Positions 11,151 to 22,306 of a stretch of DNA of 64,000 bases are shown piece after piece. The notes beneath the pieces were generated by a model. The model searched no databases and was not told the origin of the DNA. It was given only the letters and a program-made list of their open reading frames with translations. The DNA comes from Patiria pectinifera (lineage: Eukaryota; Echinodermata; Asteroidea; Valvatida; Asterinidae). The stretch's first letter is position 1. The number at the start of each line of letters is the position of its first letter. The position numbers and the translations under genes are program-made. Location of the stretch: NCBI GenBank assembly GCA_029964075.1, contig CM057144.1, positions 9,137,281 to 9,201,280 on the forward strand, read 5' to 3'.

Positions 11151-13467
11151 TATAAAATCGGTCACTGTGGACAGGATTTGACCTCGGTGGCAACACGTGC
11201 GCTGCCGGCTGACTGGCATACGATATGTACAACGTACATGCATGTACATGTACATTGTGCACGTCCTGTGCATGTTTTAAAGCGGAGGTATGGTCAACCT
11301 GACGTTTTAAGCGTTCGCAGGGCATGTCCGAGTTCGCTTATTGCCTCGGAGCTTTGAAATGTTTAAGACCTACCCTTAAATCGACATTTAAAGTAAAAAC
11401 TAATATAAAAACTTCCATGGTTGATTTTTCAGGAATTTTCAAAGGAAAAGGGGTCTTTTCATTATAACTTCCGGTCTGATGACGTCATATGCCTAAAACT
11501 TCGCGCACGTCTTAAGTGGGTCAAGGTCATCATATACACCAATATTTAGGCGATTCCGACAAACTTCGCCACAGACATCTATTCAAAATACATTTTTGAA
11601 AATGTTCAACCTGTCGCTAGAGGGCGCTCGAAGATTGCATGACGTCATCGGTAGGTGATTTGAAGAATACTATCAGCCAAGAGACTAACACTGAATAAAA
11701 TAAAGACTTCAACCTACTCTTATGCATTCTTAAATATTAAAAGTGTCACAATTTAATTGCCTATAAATATATACCGGATGACGTCATCATGATGTCTTCA
11801 TCACACAATGTTGTTTGAATTAGGGTCTTTGCTTGGACAAAGAGTGGTGTAAATGAATTACTGGCAGAGTCGAAAATGCCCTTTGAAAATCAACAATTTT
11901 TTTTTAAATTTCTGTGTACAAAGTCTATGGGCAAAATTAAATATTCAAAATTCTATAATAAATTAGTCGATGACGTCACCATGACGTCAATCTTCGGGAC
12001 ACATCTGTGCTATAGGGACTATGCTTATGCCAACTTTGAATGATGTCTGACAAAGATTAATACCCAAAGTGCTGCAGAGAAAAATCGTGTACAAAGTCTA
12101 TGGGATTTTGGCGCCAAAAAGAAAAAAAACAAAAAACTAGAGTTTCGCGTTTGTTTAGTTACAAACGCAGAGTGGTCGGGCGGACAGCCTTTTCATTATA
12201 CACTGCCCAGTTAAGTTAAGAATATATGTTTAGGTAGAAAAAAGGATCAGGAAATTAAATCCCTTCAAGTACAATCAATGTTTCAAAAAGATATCTTTAA
12301 CGGTGTCATAAATTTCAGTAAACATTCCATGTGCACAAAAAGTTATTTCTGGTTTGATGACGTCATCAGTCAAAAATGGTGAGTGAATACTGATAAAGTT
12401 CGGAGAGGATAATTTCTCATTGTAAAGTTAAAATAACGTATGAAAATATGGGAAATATAATTGTTTGTATTAATAACACCTAACTTCCGGTTTGATGACG
12501 TATTGATAACACCTAACTTCCGGTTTGATGACGTCACAGCATTAGAGATCCAAAGATGAACATTGTAATGGATATCAATATTTGGTTTTCGAAGATATGA
12601 CAGGGATCAAATGATAGAATTAAATTAAAAATATGATCTTTTTCAAATTCTCCTGAAAGTAACTTCCGGTCTGATGACGTCATGAATTTGAAACCTTGCC
12701 AAGTTATCTGTGGTTAATCAGAGAATGTCAAGGGGCAATTTGGTAAAATTTTGACGGATGGTTTTACAATTAGAGGGAAACTCTATTTTATGTGCCGATA
12801 GAGGGCGCCCTTTCGGATGATGACGTCATCACACTGTTTTTTGCGTCTTGCATTCCTCAGTAAACACTTTCATAATATATATGTCTGTAGTAAAATGCTT
12901 CCGCTTTTGAGTGAAATTAAGTTTTTATTGCACTTCCGGTAACACCGGAAGTAAAGGTCAAGCGGTTTTGCGCCCGGGAACACGAAATATTTCTCACGGC
13001 ATAGTCTACAACCTCACGAAAAAACGAACACGATACTCTATTTAGTTGAAAATATATAAAGCAAACTATTTTGTCAATATTTGCCCTTAAATCCATTGTA
13101 ATTTGATACCTGATGACGTCATGATGACGTAACAAAATTTATAACATCTTCGTAACACGGTACAAGTTCACACGAGGTTTTGTGATCATACCGTGAACCG
13201 TTCGGAAGAAATGCTGCTTTGTTTTGATGTCAGGCTAATGTCTTCATTTTGAATTCACCTAACTTTGACCTTCCGGTAGACCCGGAAGTAAAGGTCAAGC
13301 GAGTTCACGTACACAACAAAAACTGTTAAGCGATTAATGGTCTATCTGATTACAGAATACAAACATCCTTGAATGTTTAGTTCAAAAGTTATAGGTGAAA
13401 GTAATTGGTCACTTTTTGAGATAAAATCACTTGTAATTTGACACCTGATGACGTAATCATGACGTCA
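10747..13467. repeat. TGACGTCA-rich repeat cluster
   Basis: The palindromic octamer TGACGTCA (the CRE consensus bound by CREB/ATF bZIP factors) occurs at 10747, 11069, 11480, 11640, 11779, 11971, 11982, 12358, 12529, 12675, 12821, 13114 and 13460. Several TGACGTA half matches lie near. Most sit in the phrase 'cttccggtntgatgacgtca'. Part of the excess comes from duplication of copies A and B, but other copies lie between and after them in different contexts. Whether any is a regulatory site is unknown. Confidence 0.75.
12137..12757 (-). mobile_element. Helitron-like repeat copy B
   Basis: This is a direct repeat of 10524-11150, offset about 1613 bp, with mismatches and small indels. It has the same CTAG end (12140-12137), the same hairpin (12147-12168) and the same downstream GAGTGGTCGGG. 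The base following CTAG on the - strand is again T. Two insertions with the same terminus but different flanks support a real element end. Confidence 0.55.
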
Positions 13468-13604
13468 GAGTAATATGCACCACTTCGGATGAGGGTCAAT
13501 ATATATTGAAAGTTACAAGTTCATACCATATACCGTTTAGGAGAAAAGCCGCGGAGAAGTATTGTCCAAAAAAAGAAAGAAAAAGATTTACCAGAACAAT
13601 AACA

Positions 13605-13631
13605 GAGTGGTCGGGTTGTGCCCGACCACTC
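13605..13631. repeat. Perfect 27-bp hairpin, copy 1
   Basis: GAGTGGTCGGG, loop TTGTG, then CCCGACCACTC: eleven perfect base pairs. The arm is the same 11-mer found just inside both Helitron-like ends (10557 and 12170). Confidence 0.85.
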
Positions 13632-13705
13632 AAAAAAATCAGATCAAAAAGAAAGGCTTTTTCACAAATTTTGCGAAAAAGCCAATTAATCGCAACAAAT
13701 CCAAA

Positions 13706-13732
13706 GAGTGGTCGGGTTGTGCCCGACCACTC
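13706..13732. repeat. Perfect 27-bp hairpin, copy 2
   Basis: Identical to the hairpin at 13605-13631 and exactly 101 bp downstream of it. The 74 bp between them is AT-rich and codes for nothing recognisable. Confidence 0.85.
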
Positions 13733-13959
13733 AATGACACGAATTTGGCCTTTTATTTGGAATCACTCTTTTCCTCCCACATTTTCGTTTTATGCTTTAA
13801 CACGTTGACATACCAGGTTAATTTAATATCATCAAAAAGCAGAAATTTGGGTTAGATTGTTGGTGTTTTGTTTATTTGCAAGATGTGCCCCCATCCTAAA
13901 GGGGAAGATTACGTTTTATTCAATTAAAAAAAGTTAAACTTGCTTTGATGTACGGCTAA

Positions 13960-14700
13960 GGGGCGTCCTTTCGGATTGACAGTATCATGCCGTTTTTTTG
14001 TGTGTTTGGAATTCCTCACTAAATATTTCCTTAATTTGTTTGCTTGTATAAAATGTTTCCATTTTCAAGTCATAATCAACTCTCATTCTCAAAAATCTAA
14101 ACAAGTGTGTACATCTGTCTCCCCCGAAAAAAATTGAAGCATTTTAAGGACTTGCATATAATTTACATGTAGGCACCATCATTAAAATGGAGTATATTTG
14201 AAAAATGTTGGTTAAAAGCTGGGCGTCAAACATATCTTAACTTCAAAACACATGTGAATCGAGAAGTGCATGTACTAAAAAAATCACACAGTTGACTAGA
14301 CACTATTTCATTTGGCATTGTCTTAACTCAGTTGTATGTTTAAAAAGGAAGAACAAGTATGAAATTCAAACATTTGAGTACAAGCATTTATGATGTTGAA
14401 CAAATGCATCTTCAGGGATCCATACATGTAGATTTCAAAACACATTTTATTTACACGTCACTTCCGGTGGGATGATGTCATCATCCATTATGAATGTGCA
14501 TTATGAATGCTTATATGTAGTTTTAATAGACCGGTTATGCGAGATGAAGTGAAAAGAACTTCTGAAAATATGAAAATAGCATGAACGTATGTGTACGTAT
14601 TTATGACATCCGACAACCATTTTGATGACATCACAGCATTAGTGTGCCCACCGTCAAAAGTGAAGCTGAAATCATTATTTTGGCAACAGTGATCCCCAGT
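13960..14700. repeat. Diverged third copy of the TGACGTCA-type repeat
   Basis: 'gtcctttcggattgacag' and the text after it match 12806-12910 with many substitutions. 'tgatgacatcacagcatta' near 14622 matches the 'gatgacgtcacagcatta' segment of copy B. Here the palindromes have mostly decayed to GATGACATCA or GATGATGTCATC. Confidence 0.5.
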
Positions 14701-15429
14701 AGGTACTGTCTGATGGATTGGAATTTTTTTTAAATGTTAAAAAAAACATTCTGCCTAGAAAGCAGGAAGTTGTGGGTCCAGTCACAACCAAATGATTTTT
14801 ACTCACTTTCACTCGGGAGGCAACTCACCGAGTATACAGTGATACACGTCGGTGAAGGGCAAAACCTTATATTAGTTTACATCACCAGAATGCAAATTCC
14901 ATCTTATGAATGCCTTTATTTGAACCACTTTCCAATAAACAGTTCTATTCTAGGATCAAATAACAAAACTAATTATTTTCTCTAAAACTTAGTTACATGT
15001 AAATGTATAGAGGCCGCCCCCCCTCCCCAGTCATCACTGAATGGCAAATGTAATTTGCTGTCAAATTGCCAAATGACAAAGATTATCTGTTCCAAGACAA
15101 TCTTTCTGGTGAAATCAGACATCTGGAAAACAAAACAGACCTGACTGATGCCTGAATTTTATGACCATAATTTGAATGCACATTTTAGCCGCATCAATCG
15201 CACAATAAAAGTGATGAAAATGAGTGTTGGCGTAACATGGCACTGATTATACGCAGCGTTTTGAATCCAGAAACATAGTGTAACATTCTAAGCGAGTAAA
15301 TTATATATGTTTTTGTGAAGATGTCTTTAATTGAAATGCTCCACATCTGAAAATATTTGTCTCATGAATATAAATTATGTGAAGTTTCATGTATTTTTTA
15401 TAAGACAAAAATGCACAATTGTTTCACTA
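14701..15429. other. No recognisable feature
   Basis: AT-rich, with only short unrelated open frames. Nothing supports a gene, RNA or element end. Confidence 0.5.
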
Positions 15430-15560
15430 TCGGCTAGACTATGACAGTGGCAGCACCTGTTACAGAGCTCCAATCCATGGGGTTCTCTGCCCCGGAGTAT
15501 GGACTCAAACCTGGGGCCTCCACTCCCACTGCCAATTTATCCATTGATCCCCCAATCTTG
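15430..15560 (-). repeat. Possible tRNA-derived SINE remnant
   Basis: On the - strand the phrase 'ccccaggtttgagtccatac' resembles a tRNA T-arm/B box (GGTTCGANTCC) preceded by a D-arm-like 'aatggataaattgg'. No clover-leaf, tail or target duplication is seen, so this is tentative. Confidence 0.3.
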
Positions 15561-16200
15561 GTTTCTTGGCTCAAATTGTTTCTTATATTTCTAAAAGACA
15601 TAGATAAAAGAGGCTTAAAATAAATCAAACCCCAAACAACTGAATTAATAATGTTGTAAAACCCAACGTTACTGCAATTTAAAACAATACATATATTCCT
15701 GAAAGCAATGTATTCAAATCTTATTAAAATCTTGATAACCCCCATAAATATGACAATATGTAAAATTCACTTGCACTTTTAAACATTTCAACGTTAACAT
15801 TCAAATTTATTTCTTTGAGCATAGTGATCTATGTGCCAAGAATAAAATTTGCTCGTTAACGTTGAAGACATATTGTTTAAGTTCAAATATACCTTAACAT
15901 TTAAAGCAAATTCCAACATTGCCAAATTTCAGACTGAAAATTGTTTACATAAGAATCTCACTGGGTTACTAGTGACATAGCAACACACATTAAATTTTAA
16001 AATTCTGAGACCAATCAATATTAACAATAAGAATTTTTCTGATTGACGCAATTAAAAACGAAACTACATACTCAACCTCAAAAACAATTTATTCAAGCTA
16101 CATAAAATATTGTAAAACCCATTAAAATCCCCATGCATAAAATACTCCTACACTTTCACCATTAAAAGTTCAAAGAATAAAATTTGAATGTTAACATTGA
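15561..16200. other. No recognisable feature
   Basis: AT-rich DNA with no recognisable coding or repeat structure. It ends at the target duplication of the hAT MITE that follows. Confidence 0.5.
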
Positions 16201-16208
16201 AGACATGG

Positions 16209-16492
16209 CAGGCGCGGTTCTAGAACCAATATTTTGGGGGGGCTAGCACGGTGGATCCATAATTTTTTCAGGGAGGCGTGCTGAAATGTAGACCGGTTAT
16301 TTTTTCCAGACACTTAGGTCTCCGAAAATCAATAGGTGTGTGTGTGTGTGTGTGTGTGGGGCTCATGCCATATTTTCAATGGGGAGCGCCAATAAAATCA
16401 TTCACACTATATTAACTAATGCATCCTTGTCACGACTATTTCTTCTTTAGGGGAGACCGTTCGCATGTACATTACAGTCCTTTTTCCTAATG

Positions 16493-16526
<34 letters not shown>

Positions 16527-16608
16527 AATTTTTTTTGGGGGCTCTAGACAAAATTTTTTGGGGGCTAAAACCCCCCTTTCCCCCCCCCCCCCCGTAGACC
16601 CGCGCCTG
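16209..16608. mobile_element. hAT MITE, family A, copy 1
   Basis: It begins CAGGCGCGGTTCTAGAACC, ends GACCCGCGCCTG, and is flanked by the 8-bp duplication AGACATGG (16201-16208 and 16609-16616). An 8-bp duplication and a CAG...CTG end are the hAT superfamily signature. It is 400 bp with G-, T- and C-homopolymers and no transposase. It matches 62964-63320, and family fragments lie near 20950. Confidence 0.88.
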
Positions 16609-16801
16609 AGACATGGTGGTTTAAGTTTAAACATAAATGTCTAACAAAAATTCTAAAGTTGTCATTAAATGATAACTGCGAAACTTACTTTCAAACTACT
16701 GTAAATAAGACAAACCATTAAGAAAAAAAGGTTAATTTATTTTGGAGAGTAAAATAAATTCTTGACAATAAATGTCATTCCAGTAAATTGTTCAAATGAA
16801 T

Positions 16802-16831
16802 GAGTGTACCTTGTTTTCACGAGGTACACTC
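16802..16831. repeat. Short perfect hairpin
   Basis: GAGTGTACCT and AGGTACACTC form a 10-bp stem with a ten-base loop. No element end could be attached to it. Confidence 0.5.
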
Positions 16832-17235
16832 CAGTCTGTGTAATAATTAATTATGACTATCAACTCAAAATTTTGATGATCAAAGTCATTGACAAAATTT
16901 GTTGCGTTACAATATGTGATCACAGAGTGATGTAATACAAAGTGAGGTACAGTAAACTCCGGCTAAGTCGGCACTCTCAGGACCCCAGAATTTGTGACGA
17001 CTTACGCGAATGCCCTGGATTGTCTCCTTAATGCTAGAGTTGAATCCAGCAAATTAATCCTCGAATTGTATCATCACGTTTGGGATACATATGTACGTGC
17101 ACAGTAACAAATTAAATGTGTGCGTGGTCCGGAATATATCACGCACGCATTGACTGCAGCAGTAGTCATTCAATAAGACAACCCCAAAATGGACAGCGTA
17201 TGCGTACAGCCGAGAGGGGGTACTGGTATTGATAT

Positions 17236-18136
17236 CAGTGTTGTAGTCGAGTCCTCCTCATCCTCATCCTCATCCTCATCCGAGTCCTTGAGCAAAGGAC
17301 TCGAGTCCGAGTCCTTGTCAATTTTTGATGTCCGAGTCCGAGTCCGAGTCTGAGTCCTTGAAAAAAGGACTCGAGTCCGAGTCCGAGTCCTTATGTATCA
17401 AATTCAAGTCGCGGTTCACCAATACTATATTAACGTTTTCAAAATGTCACTATCAAATGTCAGGTGATAGAGAAGGGGTAATGGTTTTGGCTGTATGCAC
17501 TATGCAATGCATTCATTATGTTTATAATGTACATTAAAAAAACTTGCATTAACTTTCGCCCAAACACCCCAAACCCGGAAGTTGTATCGTACATGCAATA
17601 CGCGGCACGTTGGGCGATATTGATCATATTGGGCGTGTAAAAGCACCCACGTGCGCTAAATGGGTATGAATGCGAGCCCAATTGTATGGCGTTGATTCCA
17701 TGCGGCTGAGATAGCTCCTTGTCATTGTGTCAACCATGTTAGTAATATTGAACAAAAAGTCCAACACATCGGCAAGCAACTGAATAACTGATGAATCGAT
17801 TTATTTGGTGGGCAATTGGCTAGGTTAGGTTGGAATGAATCAATTGATCATTGATCAATCAGCAAGTTATTTTTGCGAGCGGCAGAACTGCGGAATTCGG
17901 TTCCACAGCAAAACCAAATGAAGGTGAAAGACATAAAATAATTGAAATAAAACACCTAAAAAAGACCCGATTTTGCCAGACTCGAGCCGGACTCGAAGCC
18001 GAGTCCTCGAGTCCTTGGGGTCCGAGTCCGAGTCCGAGTCCTTGAGCAAAGGACTCGAGTCCAAGTCCGAGTCCTTGAAAAAAGGACTCGAGTCCGGACT
18101 CGAGTCCGAGTCCCGAGTCCGAGTCCTACAACACTG
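17236..18136. mobile_element. hAT element, family C, copy 1 (GGACTCGAGTCC subterminal repeats)
   Basis: It begins CAGTGTTGTAG and ends CTACAACACTG, with the perfect 8-bp duplication ATTGATAT (17228-17235, 18137-18144). Both subterminal regions (17240-17400, 17978-18130) are arrays of GAGTCC and GGACTCGAGTCC, which are partly palindromic. Such arrays are known transposase-binding regions in hAT elements. The 580-bp centre has no recognisable gene. A second copy lies at 54232-55152. It sits inside the pogo-like element. Confidence 0.88.
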
Positions 18137-18421
18137 ATTGATATGCTCACGATGCATATGCAATGTATGCAGAAGAACACCTTTTTTCGACACCGATGCA
18201 TGCAGCAATCATGGGCCATGCGAAACCACTTTTCACTCGACACTTTGCCAACCGCAGTACTGGAAGTCGATGCCAATGCATGATTTGTTGAATGCCGACT
18301 TACACAAAGGATTTTGTAATGCTTTTTATGGAAAGGGGACTGAGAGTAACATGACAACTTGAGCGAAAAGGCGACTTATAAAAGCCGACTTAGACATAAA
18401 AAATTGGATGAAAATGCATTA

Positions 18422-18800
18422 GGCCAAAAAAAAAAGTCTCCGGTTTCTGGTATGCGCGCGCGTCGCCGTAGCCATGCGCGTCGGCAAAATGAAAAAGTTT
18501 TTTTTTCAATACAAGATGATGTTTCAAAACCGCCAAACTCACTGGATTGACTGGAATTCTGCTGCTGCACAATTTTAACGTGTTTTTAGAAGGGGTTATG
18601 ATCGAGAATAAGATTTATGTGGCCTCTCTGGACTCCCATATATTTGCACTAAGTTTAGTCGGGCACCATTTGCAGTCATCAGCCGACATTTAAAGCCAAA
18701 AAAAAAAAAAAAACAGGTAAAAAAAAAAAAAAAGCCGCGTCGCCGCACCACTTTTGGGGCAAGCTCCATACCAGAAACCGGAGACTTTTTTTTTTTGGCC
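18422..18800. mobile_element. Harbinger-like MITE, short copy, TTA target duplication
   Basis: 379 bp with ends GGCCAAAAAAAAAAGTCTCC and the inverse, flanked by TTA (18419-18421, 18801-18803). It is the compact relative of 4226-5460 and shows what the undisrupted family looks like. It inserted into the pogo-like element. Confidence 0.85.
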
Positions 18801-19152
18801 TTACGGACAATTGGGACTTTAGTCAGATGGCCGACTTGAGCAATTTGACGAGTTGTACGATGTCGGTTTAGCCGGAGTTTACTTTAGAATCCTAAAATTC
18901 ATGTACACATAGGTGCTGCAGAGGATGTTTGCTGTGACGCTTTTAAACCATCATACAGAAAACACTTACGATGTTCGTGTATGCTGTACTTGAGCACTGC
19001 ATTTAGAGCATATTATCCTAAATCAATTCTGTGAGATTTGATTACGTTCCCCAAACACGCACATGAATTCAAAATGTCTGCGTCCAGGATGGCTTCAAAG
19101 TATCTCAACCTTTATGCCAAATCAAACACGGGGTTAGTCTCCTTGGAAGAGT

Positions 19153-19314
19153 TTAAACGACATTACTGTTATCCGAGGAACGCTTTCTGGATTGTGTTTG
19201 GGTCGAACTCTGGCGATGTTTTCTGATGTCGAAGCTCTCCCTACGTTTCTGCTCTGTGACTTCAGCTGTCCTCAGTGTCACGCCAAAGATATCTTCATGG
19301 TATCTGTTCTCATC
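19153..19314 (-). CDS. NOS: Nitric oxide synthase, C-terminal exon
   Basis: The acceptor 'gatacag' lies just above 19314. The exon reads D-E-N-R-Y-H-E-D-I-F-G-V-T-L-R-T, the conserved end of the NOS NADPH lobe, then a hydrophilic tail of about 38 residues ending N-V-V and a stop at 19153-19155. In NOS enzymes the C-terminal tail restrains electron transfer between FMN and FAD. This tail is rich in Ser, Thr, Gln and Arg, including an RKRSS phosphosite-like patch. It joins in phase 0 to the exon at 27862-28053, across an 8.5-kb intron that contains DIRS copy 1. Confidence 0.93.
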   Translation of the reverse strand, partial: DENRYHEDIFGVTLRTAEVTEQKRRESFDIRKHRQSSTQTQSRKRSSDNSNVV

Positions 19315-19857
19315 CTGTATCGAATCATGCACATACACAAAAGTACAGGCAGTTTCAGCTGGTCAGTGTTGTACACAGAATATTTTTGTGCTCAGCATAT
19401 AATACATACTTGTGATGGCATGCACAGTAAACAAGGTGACCACGCCCCCCCCCCCAAAAAAAAACCCAACCCTTATTTGCAAGTTTTATTTTTCCATTTT
19501 TGAAGGATGTTTTGGTGCCTTCTCCGTTTTTATGCTAATGCAAAGTTTCATATTCATTAGAATACCTGTGATGGCATTCCGGGCATGATTCATGTTACAT
19601 GGCTATTTAAGCACAAAAAGTTGCTAGAATTTTGGATATTTTGCTGTTATAAATTTCTTTTATTTGGTGATTCTTTGATGGTCAGTATGCATGGCAGTAA
19701 GCCAGTGAGCAACCCTTTCCCACAAATGTTTTCAATTAGCAAATTTTGGATGAATACTTTGAAAGAAAACCCCCAAAACCGAACAGTGTCTTCCTGAAAT
19801 GACATGACAGTAACAGCGCGCTCATACGTAGTCTGGAAAAGCATGGAAACTTTTAAA

Positions 19858-19946
19858 TGTTTGACCCTAAAAGGGCCGGTTGTTTTGACCATCTCTCAGC
19901 CGGGGGGCAGATTCCCCCCCCCCCCCCCCGGTCCCTTTAGGGTTAA
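19858..19946. mobile_element. Short foldback MITE
   Basis: TTGACCCTAAAAGGGCCGG on the left is mirrored by CCGGTCCCTTTAGGGTTAAA on the right, with a short centre carrying a C-run. About 89 bp in all. The class cannot be assigned. Confidence 0.5.
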
Positions 19947-20940
19947 AGAAGTGCACTTTTGCAATAAGATTAACCCAAAAATGTTGTCAAATGTGTAGTT
20001 TTCGTACATTTCACAGTAGTAAAGAGTTGCACACAAAATATCCTGAGAAAAATTCATGATTTACGCTAAGGAATACGTACACGTATGAAGTCTTAAAAGA
20101 TGTTTGACAAAATGTGAAATATGTTTGCCCATTAATGAAAACGAATGCCCGATCAACCCCTTACTGCTGGTTTAGACGAAATTGAATGAACAACGCGACA
20201 CTTTTAATATGAATGCATCTTTTACAGGGAGGAGTGAAGCTAAAAGGCGATAGATTGCTTGGATAATGATTCTTTTTGATTGTTGATGCCGATCTGCGTG
20301 TTCTTTCAATTTCAATCTAAATCGAATGAGCCAGGCGTTAAATTGAATGAAAACTTGGTGAAATTGGCCGGGAAAACCTATATTTTAGCATATTTATGAT
20401 GCTGAAAAGGTTTTAAATAGGACTAAAAAGATGAGATACCTGTTCAGGTGGAAAATAAAAGGTATTTCCATCAAATTCGTTTGTACTCTTGTCATATGTG
20501 CTGTGTTATTTGTAAGGATCAGGACATGCACAAAATACATTGTAGGTGCAGTGAAAATCCTATGGTATTTTTTTGTGTTTAAAGACAAAAAATTACTACT
20601 TTTACATCACTGGCATTTTCTCGACAGCTATTTGAAAGAAAAAGCTCTCAGCTTTAATCTGATACCCAAAACATACAAATCCACCAATCTCTTTTTCTTC
20701 AAGGCATTTGTTTTAGGGGGTGCATTTTTTTGGGGTCATTTTTGGGGGGTCTCCCTGTGTATTCAAGGTAATGGAAATACTTGCTTTTTGTGCAACAATG
20801 TTCATATGTGCCTTTAACATTTACTGTACACCAATGTTGGTTTGTTAATCTAAGAAAACATTTGAAATGACTTTTATTTGTTTAGTACGAGCTATGTGAT
20901 AAAAACAGAAAACGCTTCTCCAGAATTTACTTTTGTGTAC

Positions 20941-20985
20941 CCCCCCCCAAAAAAATATTGGCTCTAGAACCGTGCCTGCTCAGAT
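20941..20985. repeat. Fragment of hAT MITE family A end
   Basis: 'aatattggctctagaaccg' followed by 'tgcctg' is the inverted form of the family A left end. Only this terminus is preserved. Confidence 0.5.
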
Positions 20986-21498
20986 ATAGTACCAAGGAGC
21001 TATGACTGTTCCACTGTTCCAAATTCTAAGTACAATACATTTCTGAATTTGCGGAAAAGGCATTATATCAGAATGTCCGTTTTATCTGTCCCAAACACTT
21101 GAAATAATATTTATAAAATCAGCTGCTTGTGAACCAATCCCTTCATTTATGTGTTTGAAGCATTTTATATGTTGTATCAGGAACTGATCAAGTGTCATGC
21201 TGGCAGCTGAAATTGCTATGAAGAACATTTGCTTTCCCAAACAAACTCTACTGGACCTATGTATTTATAACTGCAATTTGCAAACTTATTTTGCAAGTTT
21301 GTTTCACTATAAATCCCCAATTGTCTGAGACCTTTTAACGTGAGTTGAAGTGTCTTCAATTAGTGCCCGATCACTGGAGGAAAGGTCTGAAATTCTACAA
21401 ACTCTTTTACAAATTTAAGATGTCTACTTCACTCTACTTACCTGTAGAGCAATACTACTTATGTATATTCCCCCTACCGGCAGGTATTTTCCGCTAAG

Positions 21499-22154
21499 GG
21501 CAGCCTTCAAAATTGACTTCGCGAAGTGTTCGCGAACTTCGCGAATATCCAAAGAGCTAGCCAGTTTGCGAACTTCGTGGAGCTACTCATCCATCCGTGG
21601 TCAAGTTAATGAGGTAGCGCGAAACTTGCGCCTTTGTTATGTTAATGGTCGTACTGAATAATTCACAGCACTTGCCCGTCTTATTATCATAACGCGAAGT
21701 CAGCGAACATGCGTGCAGATGTATTTTCCAGAGACTGTTCTTAATCAGTGTCCAGAAGTAGCATGTGAAATGTCGATTTTTTTATTGCAGGAATTAGTCA
21801 AATAACCGAACGGATATTTGGACAACTTTCTGTTTTGGTACATTGCGAACAGAGACTGTTCGCAATCAGTGTCCAGAAGTAGCATGTGAAATGTCGATTT
21901 TTTTATTGCAGGAATTGGTCAAATAACCGAACGGATATTTGGACAACTTTCTGTTTTGGTACATTGCGAACAGAGACTGTTCGCAATCAGTGTCCAGAAG
22001 TAGCATGTGAAATGTCGATTTTTTTATTGCAGGAATTGGTCAAACAACCGAACGGATATCTGGACAACTTTCTGTTTCGGTATTATTTAGATGTTTCCGT
22101 ATTATATAATGCAATCACTCAATTGTCAAAAATAAAGTTGAAGGAAACACCAAG
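21499..22154. mobile_element. 656-bp insertion splitting the left DIRS terminal repeat
   Basis: The right terminal repeat reads uninterrupted through this point ('ttccgctaag' straight into 'agttaaataca'), while the left one is broken here. AAG at both edges could be a 3-bp duplication. The first 230 bp are rich in TTCGCGAA-type palindromes and the rest is the tandem array below. No coding sequence is seen. Confidence 0.65.
21731..22083. repeat. 121-bp tandem repeat, about 2.9 copies
   Basis: Units start at GAGACTGTTC at 21731, 21852 and 21973, a period of exactly 121 bp, and differ at only a few bases. The third copy ends early at 'ctgtttcggta'. Confidence 0.92.
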
Positions 22155-22306
22155 AGTTATATACAATAGCGCCCTCTGGCGCCCTACCCATAATACCCCG
22201 CGGCATGCGTGCCTCGTGAGCGTCCTCTTTTCTCTTAGCGGCAAATCGGGTAGGACGTGCGTTAAATAGCTCGTCATTAACTACCCTTTTTCGCGTTTAA
22301 GAGAAG

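Larger units (their letters stand above)
16950..18884. mobile_element. Pogo/Tigger-like MITE, host of two nested insertions
   Basis: The left end CAGTAAACTCCGGCTAAGTC is mirrored at the right end, TTAGCCGGAGTTTACTT, with TA on both outer sides (16948-16949, 18885-18886). The 'cgactta' phrases just inside both ends are typical of pogo/Tigger non-autonomous elements. Removing the two nested elements and their duplications leaves about 640 bp without coding sequence. Confidence 0.7.
19315..21421. other. NOS intron, mostly unrecognised AT-rich DNA
   Basis: Apart from the small foldback at 19858 and the hAT fragment near 20950, nothing is recognisable. The AT-rich open frame at 20431-20817 shows no protein-like signature. 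Confidence 0.5.

Noticed and set aside
17325-18357. Ser/Glu and Arg/Thr repeat proteins
   Set aside because: They are translations of the GAGTCC arrays of a hAT element.
20431-20817. 128-codon open frame
   Set aside because: AT-rich, Phe/Leu/Lys-heavy translation with no domain. Fits chance in AT-rich intron DNA.
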